Assembly: GCA_030611805.1 (NCBI GenBank)
Contig: JAUWPB010000006.1
Coordinates: 1 to 42,737 of the forward strand
Origin: Nanobdellota archaeon
Lineage (GTDB): Archaea > Nanobdellota > Nanobdellia > Pacearchaeales > GW2011-AR1
DNA: 42,737 nt
Direction of reading: 5' to 3'
The notes beneath the pieces are model-generated. The model saw only the letters and a list, made by a program, of their open reading frames with translations, was not told the DNA's origin and ran no database searches. The translations under genes and the position numbers were made by a program. Below are positions 26,012 through 35,782 of the stretch, one piece after another (the stretch's first letter is position 1; every line of letters begins with the position of its first letter).

Positions 26012-27010
26012 ATGAAAGCAGTAGTTATTTCTAAAAAAAGGAAAATAGAATATAAAGAAATTCCAGAACCTAAATTAAAAAGAGGATATGTTAAAATAAA
26101 GGTAAAAGCAACAGGACTTTGCGGAAGCGATATTCAAAAAATATTTTCTGATAAAAAGGCATTAACTTTAATAAAAACAAATATCTGGGGTCATGAGATT
26201 TCTGGCGTAGTTTATGAAATTGGAAAAAATGTAAAAAAGTTTAGAAAAGGCGATAGAGTAATTATAAATCCTCTTATTAGAAATAAAGAAGATGATAATA
26301 TTACTATGGTTAAGTCTATTGGCAAGGATTTTCCAGGGGGATTTGCAGAATATGTTTTAGTTCCTTATCAAAATTTGAGAAAAATTCCCCAGAAGATAGA
26401 TTTTGAAGAAGCTGTTTTAACAGATAGTATTGCAGTAGCATTACATGGATACCATCTTTCTGGTGCTCCTTCCAACAAAGACATACTAATAATTGGAGAT
26501 GGCTCTCTTGCATTAATTACAAGCCTTATTTGTTTAGAATTCAATAATAAAGTAACCATAATCGGAAAGAATCTTAAAAACCTAGATTTAGCTTCCAATT
26601 TTGGGGCAGATTCTTTAAAAGATAGCCAGATAAAAAATTTGAAGGGAAATTATGATATTATTTTTGAGGTTGTTGGAAGAAGGCAGAATAAAACCTTAAG
26701 AAATGCTATAAGATTCATCAAACCGAATGGTCAGATAGTTGTTTTAGGAGTATTTGAAAAAGGTTTCTATGGAAAAATTCCCTTAAGAGAACTCTTTTAT
26801 AAAGAAGGTAAAATTGTGGGATCAAATTCTTACGGTTTCTTTGATAGAAAAAATGAATTTGATATGGCCATAAATTTATTAAGAAAGATAAAGCCAAAAT
26901 TTTCACAACTCATAACAAATGTAATGCCTCTTAAAGACTTCAAAAGTGGTCTAAATTTGATAAAAAATAAAAAAGATTCCAAAGTTATAAAGATAGTTTT
27001 TAAACCATGA
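26012..27010 (+). CDS. Medium-chain (zinc-type) dehydrogenase
   Basis: GLCGSDIQKIF, WGHEISGVVYEIGKNVKKFRKGDRV, PGGFAEYVLVP; structural-Zn Cys cluster absent. Confidence 0.85.
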   Translation: MKAVVISKKRKIEYKEIPEPKLKRGYVKIKVKATGLCGSDIQKIFSDKKALTLIKTNIWGHEISGVVYEIGKNVKKFRKGDRVIINPLIRNKEDDNITMVKSIGKDFPGGFAEYVLVPYQNLRKIPQKIDFEEAVLTDSIAVALHGYHLSGAPSNKDILIIGDGSLALITSLICLEFNNKVTIIGKNLKNLDLASNFGADSLKDSQIKNLKGNYDIIFEVVGRRQNKTLRNAIRFIKPNGQIVVLGVFEKGFYGKIPLRELFYKEGKIVGSNSYGFFDRKNEFDMAINLLRKIKPKFSQLITNVMPLKDFKSGLNLIKNKKDSKVIKIVFKP

Positions 27011-27639
27011 AAAAAATTAAATGTTTTATATTTGACCAAGACGGAACTTTTTATCCTGAGAACAGCAAACTTACAAATGTATTAAGAGAGAAAACAAAAA
27101 AGTGGTTAATGGGTAAACTTTCTTTAGATAGAAGAGAGGTTGAGAATCTTTATAAAAGACTCCCAAGAAAGTATCCAAATACTTTAGACGGGTTTAGATC
27201 ATTGGGTTTAAATATAAAGGATTATCATAGAAATGTTTTTGATATTATAAATCCCTCAGAATATTTATCACAAGATGAGAATCTAATTTCCATATTAAAA
27301 AAATTAAAGAGAAATAGATTTGTAGTAACATTCGCATCAAAAAAATATTCAAAGTCTTTACAAAAAACATTAGGAATAAATAATCTCATCAAACAAACAT
27401 ATTCTTTAATTGATTTCTTTCCCAAAACCTCTAAACTGCATGCATATGAATATATAAGAAAAAACAATAACTTAAATAGGAAAGATATCTGCATCGTGGG
27501 CAATAATCTAGAAGTAGATTTAATTCCTGCATTAAATAAGGGGTATAAAACAATTTTAATTGGTGCTTCTACAAAAAAATTTAAAGTTAAATCAATCCAA
27601 AATATACAGGGATTGTCGGCGGTTTGTGATGGCATTTAA
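27007..27639 (+). CDS. HAD-superfamily hydrolase, pyrimidine 5'-nucleotidase-like
   Basis: FIFDQDGTFYPENSKLT (DxDGT), FASKKYSKSL, IVGNNLEVDLIPALNKGYKTILIG. Confidence 0.75.
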   Translation: MKKIKCFIFDQDGTFYPENSKLTNVLREKTKKWLMGKLSLDRREVENLYKRLPRKYPNTLDGFRSLGLNIKDYHRNVFDIINPSEYLSQDENLISILKKLKRNRFVVTFASKKYSKSLQKTLGINNLIKQTYSLIDFFPKTSKLHAYEYIRKNNNLNRKDICIVGNNLEVDLIPALNKGYKTILIGASTKKFKVKSIQNIQGLSAVCDGI

Positions 27640-27798
27640 GTTAAAGTAATTTCAATTAGTTATAATTTTAGAAATTTTAATCAAATTTAACTACTTCTTA
27701 AGTTTTCTATAGCGAGTGTGCCAAAATTTATTTCACTTAATATTTAAGCAAGGTTTATTAATTATGTTTCTTTTATAAATTAAGAAAAGGAGATTAAA

Positions 27799-28704
27799 AT
27801 GTTTGACATAATAAGTTTTGGGAGCGCTGTGGTTGATGTCTTTGCAGGCACAGATATTCCGGAAAAAAAGAAATGCATTGCTTATCCAGTGGGTTCCAAA
27901 ATTTTAATAAAGGATTTGAAATTTGATATTGGTGGAGGTGGAACTAATACGGCTGTTGCGTTCTCCAGACTTGGATTAAAAACAGGTTTCATAGGCAAAA
28001 TTGGCGACGATAAACAGGGGCAGGAAATTCTGAACCTCTTAAAAAAAGAAAAAATAAAATTTCTTGGAAAGATTGAGAGTAGAGCAAATAGTGGATATTC
28101 CATTATTCTGGATAGTAGGGAAAAAAACAGAACTATTCTGACTTACAAAGGAATAAATAATGAATTCAGATTTTCTGAACTTAATTTGAGAAAAATAAAA
28201 ACAAGATGGTTATATTTGTCTTCTTTATTAGGCGAGAGTTTTAAGACTCAAAAAAAGCTTGCCGGAATTTTGCATAAAAAGGGCGTAAAAATAGCTTATA
28301 ACCCCAGCGAATATATAATCAGGAAATACAGGAAAAAGAAATTATCTGAAATCTTAAAGTTATGTGATGTTTTAATATTAAATAAAGATGAAGCTAAGCT
28401 TTTGGTTTTGGAAAAAGATTTATTAAAAGGGTTGCGAAATCTTGGAGCGAAAATTGTTGTAATTACTGACAAAAATAAATTAATTAGTTGTTTTGACGGG
28501 GAGAAAAAATATTATTTAAAGCCGCATAAAATTAAAGTAGTAGAAAGAACCGGGGCAGGAGATGCATTTGCTTCAGGATTTGTTGCCGGGCAGGTTGCTG
28601 AAAAAAATATTATGGAAAGTTTAAAACTTGGATTAAGTGAAAGCGAGAGTGTAATTAAATATTTTGGAGCAAAAAATAAATTGTTGAGGCTGAAATTGAG
28701 ATGA
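27799..28704 (+). CDS. PfkB-family carbohydrate kinase (candidate phosphofructokinase by context)
   Basis: DIGGGGTNTAVAFSRLGLKTGFIGKIGDDKQG, ERTGAGDAFASGFVAG; overlaps the FBA gene. Confidence 0.85.
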   Translation: MFDIISFGSAVVDVFAGTDIPEKKKCIAYPVGSKILIKDLKFDIGGGGTNTAVAFSRLGLKTGFIGKIGDDKQGQEILNLLKKEKIKFLGKIESRANSGYSIILDSREKNRTILTYKGINNEFRFSELNLRKIKTRWLYLSSLLGESFKTQKKLAGILHKKGVKIAYNPSEYIIRKYRKKKLSEILKLCDVLILNKDEAKLLVLEKDLLKGLRNLGAKIVVITDKNKLISCFDGEKKYYLKPHKIKVVERTGAGDAFASGFVAGQVAEKNIMESLKLGLSESESVIKYFGAKNKLLRLKLR

Positions 28705-29453
28705 AAATAAAATTAAATAAAATTTTGAAAAAAGGCAGGGCTATGTTTTTAGCTTATGATCAGGGGATGGAGCATGGCCCTACAGATTTTAATGATAAGA
28801 ATGTTAATCCGGAATATATTCTCCGGATTGCAAAAAAAGGAAAGTTTACGGGTTTGATTTTTCAAAAAGGAATTGCTGAAAAATATCAGAGCAAAATAAA
28901 AAAGAGCGGCGTGCCATTGATTGTTAAGTTGAATGGAAAGACGAACTTAGTTAAAAGTGAGCCAGTATCCCGGCAATTATGTTCTGTGGATGAAGCAGTG
29001 AATCTCGGGGCTGTTGCAGTTGGTTATACTATTTATATTGGAAGTGTTTTTGAGAAAGAGATGTTAACTGAGTTTGAGAAGATTCGGGGAGAGGCGCGCA
29101 AGAAAGGTCTGCCTGTTATTGTCTGGATTTACCCTCGGGGAAAGGGAGTTAAGGGGAAAAAGAAAAAAGATTTGATGGCGTATGCTGCGCGGGTGGGGTT
29201 GGAGATTGGAGCAGACATAGTTAAGATTCAATCAACCGGAAAAAAAACTGATATTGAGTGGGCAGTTGAATCAGCGGGGAAATGCAAGGTTGTTTTGGCT
29301 GGCGGGAAAAAGAGAAGCGAGAAGGAATTACTAAATGAGATTAAAGACGCTGTTAATGCGGGGTGCGCTGGAATTGCTATCGGAAGGAATATCTGGCAAA
29401 ATAAAAAACCTCTGGAAATTACAAATAAAATTAAAAAAATAATTTTCAAATGA
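28701..29453 (+). CDS. Class I fructose-bisphosphate aldolase, archaeal DhnA type
   Basis: MFLAYDQGMEHGPTDF, VIVWIYPRG, ADIVKIQST, AGCAGIAIGRNIWQ. Confidence 0.92.
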   Translation: MKIKLNKILKKGRAMFLAYDQGMEHGPTDFNDKNVNPEYILRIAKKGKFTGLIFQKGIAEKYQSKIKKSGVPLIVKLNGKTNLVKSEPVSRQLCSVDEAVNLGAVAVGYTIYIGSVFEKEMLTEFEKIRGEARKKGLPVIVWIYPRGKGVKGKKKKDLMAYAARVGLEIGADIVKIQSTGKKTDIEWAVESAGKCKVVLAGGKKRSEKELLNEIKDAVNAGCAGIAIGRNIWQNKKPLEITNKIKKIIFK

Positions 29454-30076
29454 AACCAATTATTGTAATAAATTTTAAAACTTATAAGCAGGGAAAAAAT
29501 GCAATCAAGTTAGCGAAAGTTACAGAGAAAATTGATAAGAAAATTATAGTTGGGGTGCAGGCAGGTGATGTTTGTGAGATTGCAAAGAAAACTAAATTAA
29601 AAGTTTATGCCCAGCATGTTGATTATTTCAAGCCCGGAAGACATACCGGCTATGTTTTACCTGAAGCTGTTAAGGCTGACGGGGCTAAAGGTACTTTTTT
29701 AAATCATTCTGAACACAAGTTAAAATTCAGAGTTTTAAAAAAAACAATTAAAAGATGCAGGAAAATCGGACTTAAAACTTTAATATTTGCTTCTTCTCTG
29801 AAAGAGGCAAAAAAAATCCAGAGATTAGAGCCGGATTATCTTGTAATTGAACCGCCGGAATTAGTGGCAGGAAAAGTTTCTGTTTCCAAATCTAAACCTG
29901 AGTTGATTCAGGAAATTGCCAAGAAACTCAAAGTTAAGTTTTTGATTGGGGCAGGAATAAAAAGCAGAGAAGATATTAAGATTGCGATGAAACTTGGAGC
30001 ATCAGGAATTGCAATAAGCAGCGCAATTACTAAAGCTAAAAATCCAGGGCAGAAATTAAGAGAATTATTTGGTTAA
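29450..30076 (+). CDS. tpiA: Triosephosphate isomerase, archaeal type
   Basis: PIIVINFKTYKQG, FLNHSEHKL, VIEPPELVAG, IGAGIKSREDI. Confidence 0.93.
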   Translation: MKPIIVINFKTYKQGKNAIKLAKVTEKIDKKIIVGVQAGDVCEIAKKTKLKVYAQHVDYFKPGRHTGYVLPEAVKADGAKGTFLNHSEHKLKFRVLKKTIKRCRKIGLKTLIFASSLKEAKKIQRLEPDYLVIEPPELVAGKVSVSKSKPELIQEIAKKLKVKFLIGAGIKSREDIKIAMKLGASGIAISSAITKAKNPGQKLRELFG

Positions 30077-30919
30077 TTACACCTTATCAACAACTTTTGT
30101 TATTTCATTTAATAAATCTGTTGCAACTAAAGATGTTTTTCTTTTAGTTGATTCTCCGGCTTTTCCATTTATATATGCAGCCGCGCATGCTGAATCAAAT
30201 AAAGAATTTTTTTGAGCCAGAAGACTGCCTAAAATTCCGGCAAGAACATCCCCTGTTCCGGCTTTTGTCATATACGGTGTCCCGGTTTTATTTATCACTG
30301 TTTGTTTTTTATCGCTTATTATATCCACATGCCCTTTTAATAAAATAGTGGTATTTAATTTTCCTGCTGCCTGTTTTACTTTTTTAATTCTTGATTTTAA
30401 ATTTGCATTTAGTTTCTTGCCTGTTAAAATATAAAATTCATGCGCATGAGGAGTTAGGACAAAATTTTCCAGATTAATTTTTTTATCCAAAGCATAAATT
30501 GCATCAGCGTCTATAACCCCTGGAATTTTTATTTTTTTTAAATAGGCTTTCATAACAGAAAGAGTTTTTTTATTTTGCTCCATTCCTCCGCCAATAACAA
30601 AAGCTGTTTTATTTTTTGATAATTCAAGTAATTTTTTTAAATGCTTGTTTTCTATATAATTTCCTTTAAGAGGATAAGTAATTAAATCAGGAGAAAATTT
30701 TGCAATTATATCTGCTGTTCTTTTTGGCGCAGCAACTTCCACAACATCTGCGCCGGTTTTATATGCAGACATTGCAGCTAAGGCATTTAGACCTGGGCTT
30801 CCGGAATATTTTTTACTTCCTCCAATAATTAAAAGTCTGCCAAAATCATTTTTATGACTTCGGGGTTTACGGATTTTATAAACTTTTTTCAGAATTGATT
30901 TTGTTATTTGATTCGTCAT
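30077..30919 (-). CDS. nnrD: ADP-dependent NAD(P)H-hydrate dehydratase
   Basis: GRLLIIGGSKKYSGSPGLNALAAMSAYKTGAD, NKTGTPYMTKAGTGDVLAGILGSLLAQ. Confidence 0.9.
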   Translation of the reverse strand: MTNQITKSILKKVYKIRKPRSHKNDFGRLLIIGGSKKYSGSPGLNALAAMSAYKTGADVVEVAAPKRTADIIAKFSPDLITYPLKGNYIENKHLKKLLELSKNKTAFVIGGGMEQNKKTLSVMKAYLKKIKIPGVIDADAIYALDKKINLENFVLTPHAHEFYILTGKKLNANLKSRIKKVKQAAGKLNTTILLKGHVDIISDKKQTVINKTGTPYMTKAGTGDVLAGILGSLLAQKNSLFDSACAAAYINGKAGESTKRKTSLVATDLLNEITKVVDKV

Positions 30920-30922
30920 TTT

Positions 30923-31660
30923 TTACAGACTGCAGGTCCATCCACCGTCTATTATAATTTCTGCGCCAGTCATATAAGATGAAGAATCAGAAGCTAAAAA
31001 TACTACAGCTTCAGCAATCTCAATTGGCTTGCCTGTTCTTGCCAGGGGTATTTTTGCAAGCATGTTTTGTTTTTGTTTTTTATCTGCTAAAATATCTTTT
31101 ACCATTAAAGTTTCTATAATTCCAGGATGGACTGAATTAACTCTTATCCCTGATGAACCATATTCTGCTGCTAAAGATTTTGTTAATAATCTAATCCCTC
31201 CCTTGCTTGCGCAATAAGCCGCAGCCTGCGAATAACCGCCTATCCCTGCCACTGAAGAGATATTAATTATTGAAGCGCCTTTTTTCATATATTTTAGTGC
31301 TGCCTGTGAACATAAAAAAGTTCCTTTCAAATTTATATTTATTGTCTTATCCCAGTCGTCTTCTTTTAATTTTTTAGTGTCTCCCGGAACAAAAATTCCT
31401 GCATTATTAACGAGGATATCAATTTTCCCAAATTTTTTAATTGTTTGCTGCATAAGATTTTCAACTTGTTTTTTATCAGAAATATCAGCTTTTATGAAAA
31501 TTGATTTTCGTTTTAGTTTTTGAATTTTTTTAACTGTGGCTTGTCCGGAAATAATATCCGAAACAATTACATCTGCTTTGTTCCTTGCTAATTCTACAGC
31601 AATGCTCTGCCCTATCCCGCGAGCAGCGCCCGTCACTATTGCTACTTTGTTTTTTAACAT
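30923..31660 (-). CDS. Short-chain dehydrogenase/reductase (FabG-like)
   Basis: AIVTGAARGIGQSIAVEL, YCASKGGIRLLTKSLA, VFLASDSSSYMTGAEIIIDGGW. Confidence 0.9.
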   Translation of the reverse strand: MLKNKVAIVTGAARGIGQSIAVELARNKADVIVSDIISGQATVKKIQKLKRKSIFIKADISDKKQVENLMQQTIKKFGKIDILVNNAGIFVPGDTKKLKEDDWDKTININLKGTFLCSQAALKYMKKGASIINISSVAGIGGYSQAAAYCASKGGIRLLTKSLAAEYGSSGIRVNSVHPGIIETLMVKDILADKKQKQNMLAKIPLARTGKPIEIAEAVVFLASDSSSYMTGAEIIIDGGWTCSL

Positions 31661-31746
31661 TTTCCTCTTTTATCTTATTACAAAGGTTAAGGGTATTTAA
31701 AGTTTTTTTGTGATAGTTTTTTAAATATATAATCCTTTTAATTAAA

Positions 31747-32559
31747 ATGAAAAAAGAGGTAATTGCCGTGAATCTTGGCGGAACAAATTTGAGAGTGGCG
31801 CTTATGAGAAATCATAAAATAATCAAATATCTTAAAAAAAAACATTCAAAAGAAAAAAATAAATTGCTCAGAGAGTTGATTGATTCTATTGAAAGTTTGA
31901 TGACTAAAAAAGTAAAGGGAATCGGAGTTGCGTGCGCAGGACCTTTGGAAAATGGAGTTCTTAAAAATCCCCCGAATTTACCTTTCAGGAATTTCAATTT
32001 GAAAAAAATTTTAGAAAGAAGATTCAGGAAAAAAATAGAAGTTGAGAATGATGTGAACTGTCTGGCTCTTGCTGAGGCAAAATTCGGCTGCAGGAAAAAG
32101 AATTTTATTGTCCTGACTCTTGGAACAGGGATTGGGGGAGGAATCATAATTAATGGAGAATTATACAAGGGACAGGGTTATGCAGGAGAATTAGGTCATA
32201 TAATTATTGATAAAGGAAAATATTTTGAGGAGTTGTGGAAGATAAATAAACAACTGACTAAAAAAAGTTTCAAAAGAGAATTGTTAATTAAGGATTTAAT
32301 TAAGATAAAGAATGATAAATCCAGAAAAATCTTAAATCAAATAACATTGTATTTTGGGGAGAGCATTGGCGGTTTAATTAATATTTTTGATCCGGAAATT
32401 GTTATTCTTGCCGGAGGAGTCAGGGAAGCAGGACATGAGTTCTTTAATATGGTAGCAAAACAGGTAAAAAAATATACATTTATTCCAAGAACACCAAAAA
32501 TCCAGTGGACTAAATTAAAATATCCGGAACTTCTGGGGGCATCTTTGTTAATTAAATGA
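31747..32559 (+). CDS. ROK-family sugar kinase (glucokinase-like)
   Basis: AVNLGGTNLRVALM, VENDVNCLALAEAKFG, LGTGIGGGIIINGELYKGQGYAGELGHI. Confidence 0.9.
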   Translation: MKKEVIAVNLGGTNLRVALMRNHKIIKYLKKKHSKEKNKLLRELIDSIESLMTKKVKGIGVACAGPLENGVLKNPPNLPFRNFNLKKILERRFRKKIEVENDVNCLALAEAKFGCRKKNFIVLTLGTGIGGGIIINGELYKGQGYAGELGHIIIDKGKYFEELWKINKQLTKKSFKRELLIKDLIKIKNDKSRKILNQITLYFGESIGGLINIFDPEIVILAGGVREAGHEFFNMVAKQVKKYTFIPRTPKIQWTKLKYPELLGASLLIK

Positions 32560-34514
32560 CATCTAAAATTTTTCCAAAAGTAATTAAAGCAAAAGACATC
32601 ATGAAAAAATCTTATTTTCAAAGAGGGAGATATCATTTTTTAATTTATAATTTAGATGGTTCTATTAGCAGAGAATGTTCTGGTTTATATCTGCCGCCGA
32701 TTAATTTTTTAAATAAACTTGATTTTTTTATATATAAAAATAAAAAATGGATTAAAATTCATAATCATCTGAAGAAAGTCAAAATTGAAAGTTTTGAAAC
32801 AATACATTTTTATGAGATAGGTGATATTAAAATAAGATTAGAAATTTTTCTTCCGGATAATTTTACTGCACTCAGGTTTTTTATTAAAGCAAATAAAAGA
32901 ATAAAACTTAAAATTAAACCAGTCATAGAATTTGATTATATTCCTAAATACCATGAAAATCCTGTTAAGGGCCATTCTTTTAAAAAATTCAAAAATGACA
33001 TTATTCTCCACGCTAAGTTTGATGATAAAACTGTTTTAATGTTTAATTCAGATAAAAAATTCAAAATTAGTAGTACAAACTCACAAATAAATTGTTTTGA
33101 AATGAATATAAGAAATTGCAATATAAATGTTTTATGTGCTGAAAAAAGTGAAAAAGAGCTTTACCATATGTTAAGAGAAATAAAAAAAGATACAAGATTA
33201 ATTAAAAAAAAGAGATATAACAAAAGTATTTTTGAAAGAGTTATTTTAAAAACAGATAATAAAGAATTAAATGAAAATTTTGAATTTGCTAAGCATAATT
33301 TATTTCTTTTAAGACACAGGCAAACAGGTATTGGAAGAGGGTATCTTGCAGGAGTCCCTTATTTTTTAAGTTTTTTTGGAAGAGATACTTTTTGGAGTAT
33401 GCCCGGAGCTTTAATGCTTGGGGATTTTGAAAACGTAAAAGATTGTTTAAACATGTTCGCAAAATATCAAAGTGAGGTTAGCACAGAAACAAAGAAACCA
33501 GGAAAAATGCCCCATGAGATATGGTTAAACGGCGAAATTAATTATTATAGTACTGATTCTTCAATGTTATTTGTCCATGCTTTATATTGGTATTATCAAC
33601 ATTCAAAAGATAAAGCTTATCTTGAAGATATTTTTCCTACATTGAAAGACACAATTAATTTTTTAATTGAAAATTTAGAAAAACATAGAATAAATCATGG
33701 GAAATTAGGTTTTCTAAAAGATACAACCTGGATGGATTCATATAATCGAGGACAAACAGCAATAGAAATGCAGGCATTGGTGGTTTCTTGTTTTAATGTT
33801 GCCATGGAAATTGCCAAAGTTGTAAAAGATAAAGAAATTGTAAAGGAATGGGAAATAGAAAAAAACAAAGCGGAAAAAGTTTTAAAAAAATTCAGTAAAA
33901 ATGGCTTTTGGGTTGACCATATAAATAAAGATAACACAAAAAGCAAAAGCATTGTCGCTAATACGCTTTTTTTACTTGTTTTGAATTTAATTTCTAAAAA
34001 GCAAGCTAAGGATATCATTAAATTTTTAGGCAAATCAGAGCTTTTTACTGAATTTGGTGTGAGAAGCAGAGCTAAAAAATCTCAGGGACGCAATCCCGAG
34101 TCCTATCACAAAGGAGGAATATGGCCTTTTTTATCAGGAATTTATTTAATTGGAATGTATAATTATAATCTTAAAGACAATGAAAATATCTTAAATTCTT
34201 TTTCAAAATATTACAGAAACTTTTCTTATGGATTTGCTCCGGAATATATTCATGGAGATAATTTTGATTTGCAAAATTTAAAGCATGATTCTTGTTTTTT
34301 GTTTTTATGGAGTTCTGCTTTATATATTCAGGCGGTTTTGCAGGGAATGTGCGGAATTAGAATTAATAAAAAAGGCAAACTTTATTTAAAACCACATCTT
34401 CCTAAAAACGTAAATGAAGTTGAAGTAAAAAACTTTAGATTTGGAAAAAACTTTTATGACATTAAAATTAAAGGGAAGAAAAAAGAAATAAAAAGGGTTT
34501 TAAAGAAAGAATGA
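32556..34514 (+). CDS. Amylo-alpha-1,6-glucosidase/glycogen-debranching-like protein
   Basis: YFLSFFGRDTFWSMPGALMLGDFE, WMDSYNRG, GGIWPFLSGIYL typical of the GDE C-terminal domain. Confidence 0.8.
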   Translation: MTSKIFPKVIKAKDIMKKSYFQRGRYHFLIYNLDGSISRECSGLYLPPINFLNKLDFFIYKNKKWIKIHNHLKKVKIESFETIHFYEIGDIKIRLEIFLPDNFTALRFFIKANKRIKLKIKPVIEFDYIPKYHENPVKGHSFKKFKNDIILHAKFDDKTVLMFNSDKKFKISSTNSQINCFEMNIRNCNINVLCAEKSEKELYHMLREIKKDTRLIKKKRYNKSIFERVILKTDNKELNENFEFAKHNLFLLRHRQTGIGRGYLAGVPYFLSFFGRDTFWSMPGALMLGDFENVKDCLNMFAKYQSEVSTETKKPGKMPHEIWLNGEINYYSTDSSMLFVHALYWYYQHSKDKAYLEDIFPTLKDTINFLIENLEKHRINHGKLGFLKDTTWMDSYNRGQTAIEMQALVVSCFNVAMEIAKVVKDKEIVKEWEIEKNKAEKVLKKFSKNGFWVDHINKDNTKSKSIVANTLFLLVLNLISKKQAKDIIKFLGKSELFTEFGVRSRAKKSQGRNPESYHKGGIWPFLSGIYLIGMYNYNLKDNENILNSFSKYYRNFSYGFAPEYIHGDNFDLQNLKHDSCFLFLWSSALYIQAVLQGMCGIRINKKGKLYLKPHLPKNVNEVEVKNFRFGKNFYDIKIKGKKKEIKRVLKKE

Positions 34515-35035
34515 AAATAGGAATAATTGGACCAAGTAAATTAAATCAAGAATATAAGGAGTTAATAAATAAATTAGCAGAAATTATATCTAAAAAAGGA
34601 TATGAAATTGTTGTGACTCCTGATAAAAAAAGTTCTTCAGAGTATTTTGCTGAAAAATATTTAGAGGCAAATGGCAAAAAAGTTTTTTCTATAATTCCAT
34701 TAGAGGATAAAGAGTTTGGTTTTGATTGGGTTAATACAGAAATAGGGGAGAAAATTAACTGTGGTATTTGGAGAAATCAACCAGAGAAGTTGAATGAAGA
34801 ATCAGAGGCATTGCTTTGTATTGGGCACTCTGTTGGAGGCATGATTGAGATAGGGTATACAAAATGGTTTTGCAGAAAATCAAAGATTTCTACGTTGTCC
34901 TCCAAAGATGGAGAACAAAACAAAAAACCTGTTTATATTATAAAAGAAATAACAGAAGAAAAATTTCCTTCACAGATTGAAAAAGAATTGGATATTCAGT
35001 ATGTGTCTTTGAGAGAGTTTAAGAAGGTTATATAA
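34511..35035 (+). CDS. LOG/Rossmann-like hypothetical protein
   Basis: MKIGIIGPSK...IISKKGYEIVVTPDK...ALLCIGHSVGGMIEIGYTKWF. Confidence 0.5.
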   Translation: MKIGIIGPSKLNQEYKELINKLAEIISKKGYEIVVTPDKKSSSEYFAEKYLEANGKKVFSIIPLEDKEFGFDWVNTEIGEKINCGIWRNQPEKLNEESEALLCIGHSVGGMIEIGYTKWFCRKSKISTLSSKDGEQNKKPVYIIKEITEEKFPSQIEKELDIQYVSLREFKKVI

Positions 35036-35036
35036 A

Positions 35037-35624
35037 ATGAAAAATAATTTCCTTCAACGAAAAAAAGATATCCTTTCTAAATTAGATAAATCTTCAAAAA
35101 AATCTTGGGATGAAAAAATAATTTCTTTGTGTGAAAAAATTAATGTGTTGGAAAATTATTATACAACTTCATCTTGTTCTGGAAGAGTTGTTTTGATTGT
35201 GGATAATTCGAAAAAAGGTCCGGGGCTTTTTGTTCAGGTCTGGCATGATTTGGTTTCTTTTGAGGAATTGAAAAAGAGTCTGGAAAATTGCACCGAGAGG
35301 GGTATCTCAAAATCTCTGGGGCAAAGAAAAAATATTATTTTTAAACAAGAACCAGTTATTCTGCATGTTGCTTGCAAAAGTTTAGAAGATGCCCGGAGTT
35401 TGTTAGATAAAGCCAAATTAGCTGGATGGAAAAAGTCAGGAATAATTTCTATTTCAAAAAGGATTATAGTTGAATTAAATGGAACAGAGAAACTGGAGTT
35501 TCCAATTACAAGAGATGGAGAAATTCTTGTAAATAATGATTTTGTGAAAGTGATTGTTGATAAAAGTAATGAGAATCTAAAAAAGAGTTGGGAGAAGATT
35601 AAGAAGTTGAAAGAAAGAATTTAA
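35037..35624 (+). CDS. taw3: tRNA wybutosine-synthesis protein 3 (Taw3/TYW3)
   Basis: FLQRKKDILSKLDKSSKKSWDEKI...YYTTSSCSGRVVLI...WHDLVSFEEL; HVACKSLEDARSLLDKAKLAGWKKSGI. Confidence 0.88.
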   Translation: MKNNFLQRKKDILSKLDKSSKKSWDEKIISLCEKINVLENYYTTSSCSGRVVLIVDNSKKGPGLFVQVWHDLVSFEELKKSLENCTERGISKSLGQRKNIIFKQEPVILHVACKSLEDARSLLDKAKLAGWKKSGIISISKRIIVELNGTEKLEFPITRDGEILVNNDFVKVIVDKSNENLKKSWEKIKKLKERI

Positions 35625-35760
35625 GATAAGTTTAGATTTTATTTAAATCCTTCAGATAAATCACTATTTTTTATTACCAAAATTTATTTAAAGAACTAAT
35701 CACTAATATTTTTATTATATTAATTTTAACTTGGCGGTTTAATTAATATTTTTGTATGTG

Positions 35761-35782
35761 GAGGGGATTTTCCCTCTTTTTC
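35761..35782 (+). terminator. Hairpin plus T-tract upstream of ftsZ
   Basis: GAGGG-GATTTT-CCCTC-TTTTTT. Confidence 0.5.
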
